From: Eriocheir sinensis
Lineage: Eukaryota > Arthropoda > Malacostraca > Decapoda > Varunidae
Assembly (NCBI RefSeq): GCF_024679095.1
Contig: NC_066570.1
Location: forward strand, 9,884,127-9,948,126
Length of the DNA: 64,000 nucleotides
Direction: 5' to 3'
Shown: piece after piece, positions 59,790 to 64,000 of the stretch
Layout: each line of letters begins with the position of its first letter
How positions within the stretch are numbered: position 1 is the stretch's first letter
Notes under the pieces: model-generated
What the model saw: the letters and a program-made list of their open reading frames with translations, nothing else
Databases searched by the model: none
Told to the model about the DNA's origin: nothing
Position numbers and translations under genes: made by a program

Positions 59790-60290
59790 ACTGCTTGTTA
59801 CATTTGGATAGGTTTGGGATTTATACTTCTCCATGGTTAGCCTCTATTAAAAACATATGTAATGAGTGTGGTACGTCATGGTTATGGTTGTCTCAAGATG
59901 TTCCCAATACAACATGGGTTAAAAAAGCTGTGGAATTGAGATTGAAAGATCAGTGGATTGCAACTTGGCACAGCAACATAGTAACATAGTAACAAAATCT
60001 CTATGTAGTAGCTACAAAATGTTTAAGGTGGATTATGGCATGGAGTGGTGTATTTCAAGGTTACAGAAGAGCAACCGAATAATGGTGACGAGATTAAGAA
60101 CTTGTAACAACAGATTGCCTGTTAATGCTGGCAGGTATCAAGGTGTAAATAGAGAAGATCGGCGTTGTAATAAGTATGATGCTGGTGTTGTGGGAGATGA
60201 ATTTCATGTCCTTTTTGAGTGCACTGATAGTGAATTTGTAAGGGTGCGTGATATGTACATACCAAGCTGTTATACACACAGGTCATTGTA
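59790..60290 (+). pseudogene. LINE C-terminal fragment
   Basis: Two frames, 59783-59989 and 59953-60291, joined by a shift in a repeated GTAACATAGTAACA stretch. They code a helical segment (KKAVELRLKDQWIATWH), then VTRLRTCNNRLPVNAGR, RRCNKYDAGVVGDEFHVLFE and VRVRDMYIP. The second half is the conserved (R/L)RTCN-x-LP...GDE-HFLF-EC tail of a LINE polyprotein, with one Cys (CNKY for CxxC) lost. Confidence 0.65.
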
Positions 60291-60392
60291 ATGGCCCGAA
60301 ATGTACTACAATTGTAATGGTATTTTTCCCCATGTAAATAGAGTTAACCTGGGGTGTTTGCGCAACCAGTTATATATGTATGTGGGTTTCTC

Positions 60393-60395
<3 letters not shown>

Positions 60396-60461
<66 letters not shown>

Positions 60462-60560
60462 GAAGGAAGTACACAAGAGGAGGAAAAAAATGAAAAGTAT
60501 GAGAGGGGAGAGAGAGAAAGAAGTATGAGAGAGAAGGGAGAGAGAGAGAGAGAGCGAGAG
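60396..60560. repeat. (GA)n-rich tract
   Basis: A pure GA run at 60396-60454 followed by degenerate purine-rich sequence to 60560. Confidence 0.93.
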
Positions 60561-60900
60561 GGAAGAGATGGGTGTTGAAACAAAGAGGCTGTTGTGCTCC
60601 CATATCTCCCCTACAATCTGTAGTGTCAACAAAATTCAGAGGTGTCAGGGGTCAAAACAGGGTATTGTTGCCAAAAGTGGTCAATTTCCCTTCTTTTAAT
60701 TATTGCGGGAGAACGGTAAATATTTATAATGGAAATAAAATACCAGAGACCTTATATTGATACTGGAGGCCTACCAAGGAAATCTCAGGTCTCAAGCAGG
60801 CCTAACCTGCGGTCAGTTTGTCACTCCGTGACGTCACACCAAGGCATTTTGGGGCCGAGACTAACGCCCCTTCCTCGCATTAGGTTGTGGGAGCGAGCTC

Positions 60901-61023
60901 ATTCTCACGAGCGACATCGCCCCTTTCAGGTGAGGAAAGAACTGTTCACGGTGTTCAACTCACTTTGGCTATAATACTATAACTGAGACTGGATTCTCAC
61001 GAGCGACATCGCCCCTTTCAGGT
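60901..61023 (+). repeat. 31-bp direct repeat upstream of the gypsy LTR
   Basis: ATTCTCACGAGCGACATCGC followed by CCCTTTCAGGT occurs at 60901-60931 and again at 60993-61023, identical by eye. Confidence 0.85.
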
Positions 61024-61089
61024 TCGCCAAAGGCAAGCCTGACAGATGGGAAGCTGGGCGTCGCCCAGACCAATTAAGGCCAACATGCA

Positions 61090-61680
61090 GCAGTAAACAC
61101 TTTTGAAGCTGCGTTGTGGGGGATTGACTGTGGCAGGGTGTGTGAAGAGAGGAAGGAAGGAGAAGGCCAAAAGGGTGGTATGTGTGTCGTTCTCAGGGGT
61201 AACAATGGATAAGCGCAAACACACTAGTTTTAGTTAGGACTTAATTAAGGTGTGGAATGGTGGAGTCTGTGTTTCCCCGTGTGGGTGGAAACAGTATTAT
61301 GTTGGTGCTGCTTATTGCCATGTGTGCATGCTAGGTTAAGGTGTTAATGTTAACCTGTGTTCATGGTATTTATAAGTGTAATCAGTGATGTAAGATACGT
61401 AAGCTAACCTCTAATAAGTGGACCCTGTCCTATGACCCTTAGTTCACCATCAGAATCCCTAAACAATAATTACCTCAAGTAACTTTCTTAAAGTCGTGGT
61501 ACCTATATTACTTGGACAGGTGATGATCCTGTGTGCGATAATGGTGCCTTATAAGACTGGGTGAATAAACTACTAATTTTACTCTGTGGTTTAAATGATC
61601 AATAATTAATTCTACTTTGAGGTATAATGAACCTACATAATTAATTAAAAAGAGTGCCCATGAACGGCACGACAAAATGG
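61090..61680 (+). repeat. 5' LTR of a gypsy-type retrotransposon
   Basis: Defined by near-identity to the solo-LTR-like relic at 34616-35210 (opposite strand) and by its position just before a PBS-like site and gag. It contains GAATAAACT (61562), a likely polyadenylation signal, and many TTAATTAA words. The exact ends are uncertain: the shared limits are not TG/CA. Confidence 0.75.
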
Positions 61681-61695
61681 TGGCAGCGGTGGGAT
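61678..61695 (+). other. Primer-binding site of the gypsy element
   Basis: TGGTGGCAGCGGTGGGAT at the LTR border. TGG start as required for pairing with a tRNA 3' CCA. The tRNA was not identified. Confidence 0.6.
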
Positions 61696-61784
61696 GATTT
61701 ACTTTGATGGTGTGAACAACAGGCTCGGGACGGGCTTCACTTGTTGAGAGTTGGTGTCAGGAGAAGTGAAATTAAATTGTCAAC

Positions 61785-62531
61785 ATGCCTGGAGACAAGG
61801 TAAAACTTGAGTCCTCAGGGGCAACAGGAGGACCCCAAGAGCCAGAAGTGAGGATGGTAGAGTTTGAGAACAAGTTGAAAGAGCTGGGGGATATTATTAT
61901 TGCACAGGGGGAAATTCTCAGCCAACTAGATAATGAGACCCTTGTCAAGACAGAAGTAGGAACCTCACCTCCACCCAAAACTATTTCTACTAAGCCCAGG
62001 GACATACCCATCCTGCAGTTACATGAACTGGATGATTTAGAGGCTGCAGGGAAACTCAGTCTCTTCTTTGACCTTGTCGAACAATGTACCACCGAGGATG
62101 GGGATAGAATGAAGGTGGCTAAAACAAGAGTTAGTTCAGATCTTGCCATGCTCATTCATAATCAGCAGGGGAAAAATAGTTGCCAGTCTTGGGAGGATCT
62201 GAAACAGTTCCTACAAACCCAGTTTGCTGCTGAGGTGACTCTTGATAGGGCCTGGCAGCATTTTGAGAGCCATCAGTATGACTGGGCTCTCAACCCACAA
62301 GGGTTTATGAATACTCTAATGTACAAATATGCTGTTATTGAAAGTAAGTTCCCCAGTGACCCCCTCCCTAACAAAGAAAAGGCCATAAAAAGGAAATTGT
62401 GGAGTGGATTGCCAGCAGAGGCAAAGGGAAGGGTAGAAGGCTTTTTGGATGAGAGTTACCCCCTCAATAAGTTTGTTGACCAAGCACGAGAGACAGCTCA
62501 TAATTGCAAAGCATGTCCCTACAATAGGTAG
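61785..62531 (+). CDS. gag: gypsy gag (matrix/capsid part)
   Basis: 248 codons from an ATG 90 bp after the PBS: MPGDKVKLESSGATGGPQEP. An N-terminal coiled-coil-like stretch (EFENKLKELGDIII) comes first. A capsid-like region follows: LHELDDLEAAGKLSLFFDLV, QGKNSCQSWEDLKQFLQTQF and AWQHFESHQYDWALNPQGF. It is all-helical as in Ty3/gypsy gag. It stops at TAG after ACPYNR, while the overlapping +1 frame (62449-62814) carries the zinc knuckles. Either a 1-nt indel or programmed +1 shifting between 62449 and 62529 would join them. Confidence 0.82.
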   Translation: MPGDKVKLESSGATGGPQEPEVRMVEFENKLKELGDIIIAQGEILSQLDNETLVKTEVGTSPPPKTISTKPRDIPILQLHELDDLEAAGKLSLFFDLVEQCTTEDGDRMKVAKTRVSSDLAMLIHNQQGKNSCQSWEDLKQFLQTQFAAEVTLDRAWQHFESHQYDWALNPQGFMNTLMYKYAVIESKFPSDPLPNKEKAIKRKLWSGLPAEAKGRVEGFLDESYPLNKFVDQARETAHNCKACPYNR

Positions 62532-62814
62532 AGTTGAGAAGGAGCAACCTGCCTCAGAAACCACTAACCCGAAATCTGAGTCAAAGAGTGAGCTCCAGGA
62601 GCTTAAAAACCAACTTGATTCACTCTCAAAGAAGCTTGAGCGCCTCACCCCGGGAAGACAGCGGTATTGCTCCTACTGCCGCAGTAATTCCCACGACCAG
62701 CGTGAATGTACACGCAGCCCACCACCAGGTCATTGTTTTGATTGTCTACGAAAGTACTGTAGACGCGGGCATCCAAATTGTCCAGGGAAGAAGCCCCAAT
62801 CTAACTCACACTGA
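62449..62814 (+). CDS. gag: gypsy gag nucleocapsid with zinc knuckles (+1 frame)
   Basis: Glu/Lys-rich linker, then CSYCRSNSHDQREC, a canonical C-x2-C-x4-H-x4-C knuckle, and a variant second finger in CFDCLRKYCRRGHPNC (C-x2-C-x8-H-x2-C). It ends at TGA 62812-62814 followed by CTAG. The protease-RT frame continues in the same frame after that stop. The knuckles bind the packaged RNA. Confidence 0.8.
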   Translation: MRVTPSISLLTKHERQLIIAKHVPTIGRVEKEQPASETTNPKSESKSELQELKNQLDSLSKKLERLTPGRQRYCSYCRSNSHDQRECTRSPPPGHCFDCLRKYCRRGHPNCPGKKPQSNSH

Positions 62815-64000
62815 CTAGAATCCATAAGAAATACTTCCCCAATAATATCCATCGCAGTAAATGGGAGAATCGTGCTGGCTTTAGTTGACACAGGCAGTGG
62901 CCACACGCTGGTAAAGAAATCAGTAGTAGAGAGACAAGGTGGCGAGATCAGTACCAGGAAAGAAACACCAAACCTAGCTGGAGTGACTGGCACCCCTCTA
63001 CGTATTGTGGGAATGGCCTGGCTCGAGATAGCGGTTGGAGAAGAAAAAAATTATAAACAGTGGTTCCCAGTAGTGCCAGACAGCTACTTAGATTCAGATG
63101 TTTTGTTGGGCTGTGACGTTTTAGGACAGGCCAGCCTCACCTGGCATCAGTCAAACCGCCTTATGCTGTGGGGAAATGCCACCTATCCTGTGTCCAGAGT
63201 AACAAAGAAACCAGGCAAGGTGGAAAGAGTACAGAGCCTTGTTTCAAGGGAAAATCAAAGGGTTAAAACACCTAACCAGCTCAGAGTGAGGGAAAGGCTT
63301 GTCATTCTTCCTTATCAGTCCCACTTGTACCCATTAGAGGTGAAGGCTGCAAAAGGGAAGACCATCATGGTTTACCCTCATCATGGTATTAGTAATCTGA
63401 ATTACCCTTACATTAGCACAGTTAATGAGGAGAATAAGATAATATGCCTTATAGAGAATAAGGGTAGAAGTAACAGGGTACTCCAAGTTGGGACACTTTT
63501 GGGGACATATGAACAAGTAACCCCAGACAGCAGTAACGTGAAATCCACCACAGTCATCCACAACGATTTACTCCCACATTCAGATCAGCCGCGTAGGAGG
63601 GGGGACAGGCGTGACAAACTTAGGGCTTTGTTAGAAAAGCAAGATTGGAATCATTTATCAAAAGAGCAACAGCAACTTCTGGCAGAGGTGATCCAGGAAC
63701 ATCACCTAACATTCATATTGGACAAAAATGAGTTGGGATGCATTCAATCTCCCCCAGTTAACATTGGTATTAGTGATCCAACGCCTGTTAGGAAACCAGC
63801 CTACCGTTACCCGGAAAAGGCAAAAGAGATAATAGCAGATCTCCTGCAAGATATGGAAGCTAGGGACATTATAGAACCTTCAACGGCAGCTTGGCTAAGC
63901 CCTATTGTCCTTGTTACCAAGTCAGATGGCAATAAACGCATGTGTCTTGATTATAGAGAAGTGAACAGCCACCTCACCACTGACATTTATCCTCTCCCCA
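62815..64000 (+). CDS. pol: gypsy pol: protease and start of RT (cut by window end)
   Basis: Open from the TGA at 62812 to the window edge, 395 codons. The aspartic protease has VNGRIVLALVDTGSGHTLV (DTGS active site) and later DSDVLLGCDVLG. After a linker comes the RT N-terminus: SPPVNIGISDPTPVRKPAYR, then DMEARDIIEPSTAAWLSPIV and CLDYREVNSHLTTDIYPLP. These are the standard Ty3/gypsy RT blocks up to just before the catalytic region. No stop or frameshift is seen. It would be expressed as a Gag-Pol fusion if the upstream TGA is read through. RNase H and integrase must lie to the right. Confidence 0.9.

Overview
The window is eukaryotic and almost certainly arthropod, most likely a decapod crustacean such as a crab. 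That is an inference from three things. It is dense in non-LTR retrotransposons of the type that fill decapod genomes. It has very long dinucleotide and trinucleotide microsatellites: (TA)n, (GT)n, (CT)n, (TAA)n and (TAG)n. Its one clear host gene is split by introns packed with repeats. There are no operons or bacterial signals.

Layout. 1-7.4 kb is a nest: an RTE-like LINE cut by a tRNA-derived SINE, then an antisense jockey-like LINE ORF1 cut by a second SINE and by a complete 3.43 kb non-autonomous LTR element. That LTR element has two 417-bp LTRs, a PBS, a PPT and a 42-bp minisatellite instead of gag-pol. 7.6-18.1 kb holds two copies of one abundant LINE ('LINE A'), the second interrupted by a CR1-like LINE ('LINE B'). 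18-27 kb is lower in repeats. It has a microsatellite block, a piggyBac remnant with a TTAA-flanked terminus, an unknown 216-aa ORF, a CRE-rich spot and a THAP zinc-finger exon. 27-33.3 kb has an antisense LINE ('LINE D') abutting a third LINE A. 33.6-35.7 kb is a (TAA)/(TAG) higher-order microsatellite split by an LTR relic related to the gypsy element at the right edge of the window. 36-43 kb holds microsatellites and 5'-truncated LINE A copies. 43.4-47.6 kb holds SINEs and two DNA transposons with clear target-site duplications: a 1,276-bp TIR element inside a SINE and a 533-bp hAT MITE.

The host gene at 48.0-59.7 kb (+) is an A4GALT/alpha4GT-type (GT32, Gb3-synthase-like) Golgi glycosyltransferase. 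Five exons with matching splice phases give a 966-nt CDS (321 aa). Intron 1 carries a roughly 1.4 kb inverted repeat. Intron 2 is only 162 bp and carries (CT)n. Intron 3 carries an antisense LINE A tail. Intron 4 carries an RTE-like LINE split by a nearly intact CR1.

61.1-64 kb is the 5' part of a gypsy-type LTR retrotransposon: LTR, PBS, gag, CCHC, protease and the start of RT. Its protease-RT frame is separated from the nucleocapsid by one UGA codon in a UGA-CUA context, a known readthrough context.

The most unusual items are the intronic palindrome, the non-autonomous LTR element with its higher-order minisatellite, the UGA-CUA junction, and the short-hexamer palindromic tracts that look like hAT subterminal repeats. 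Clade names are motif-based and need a phylogeny.
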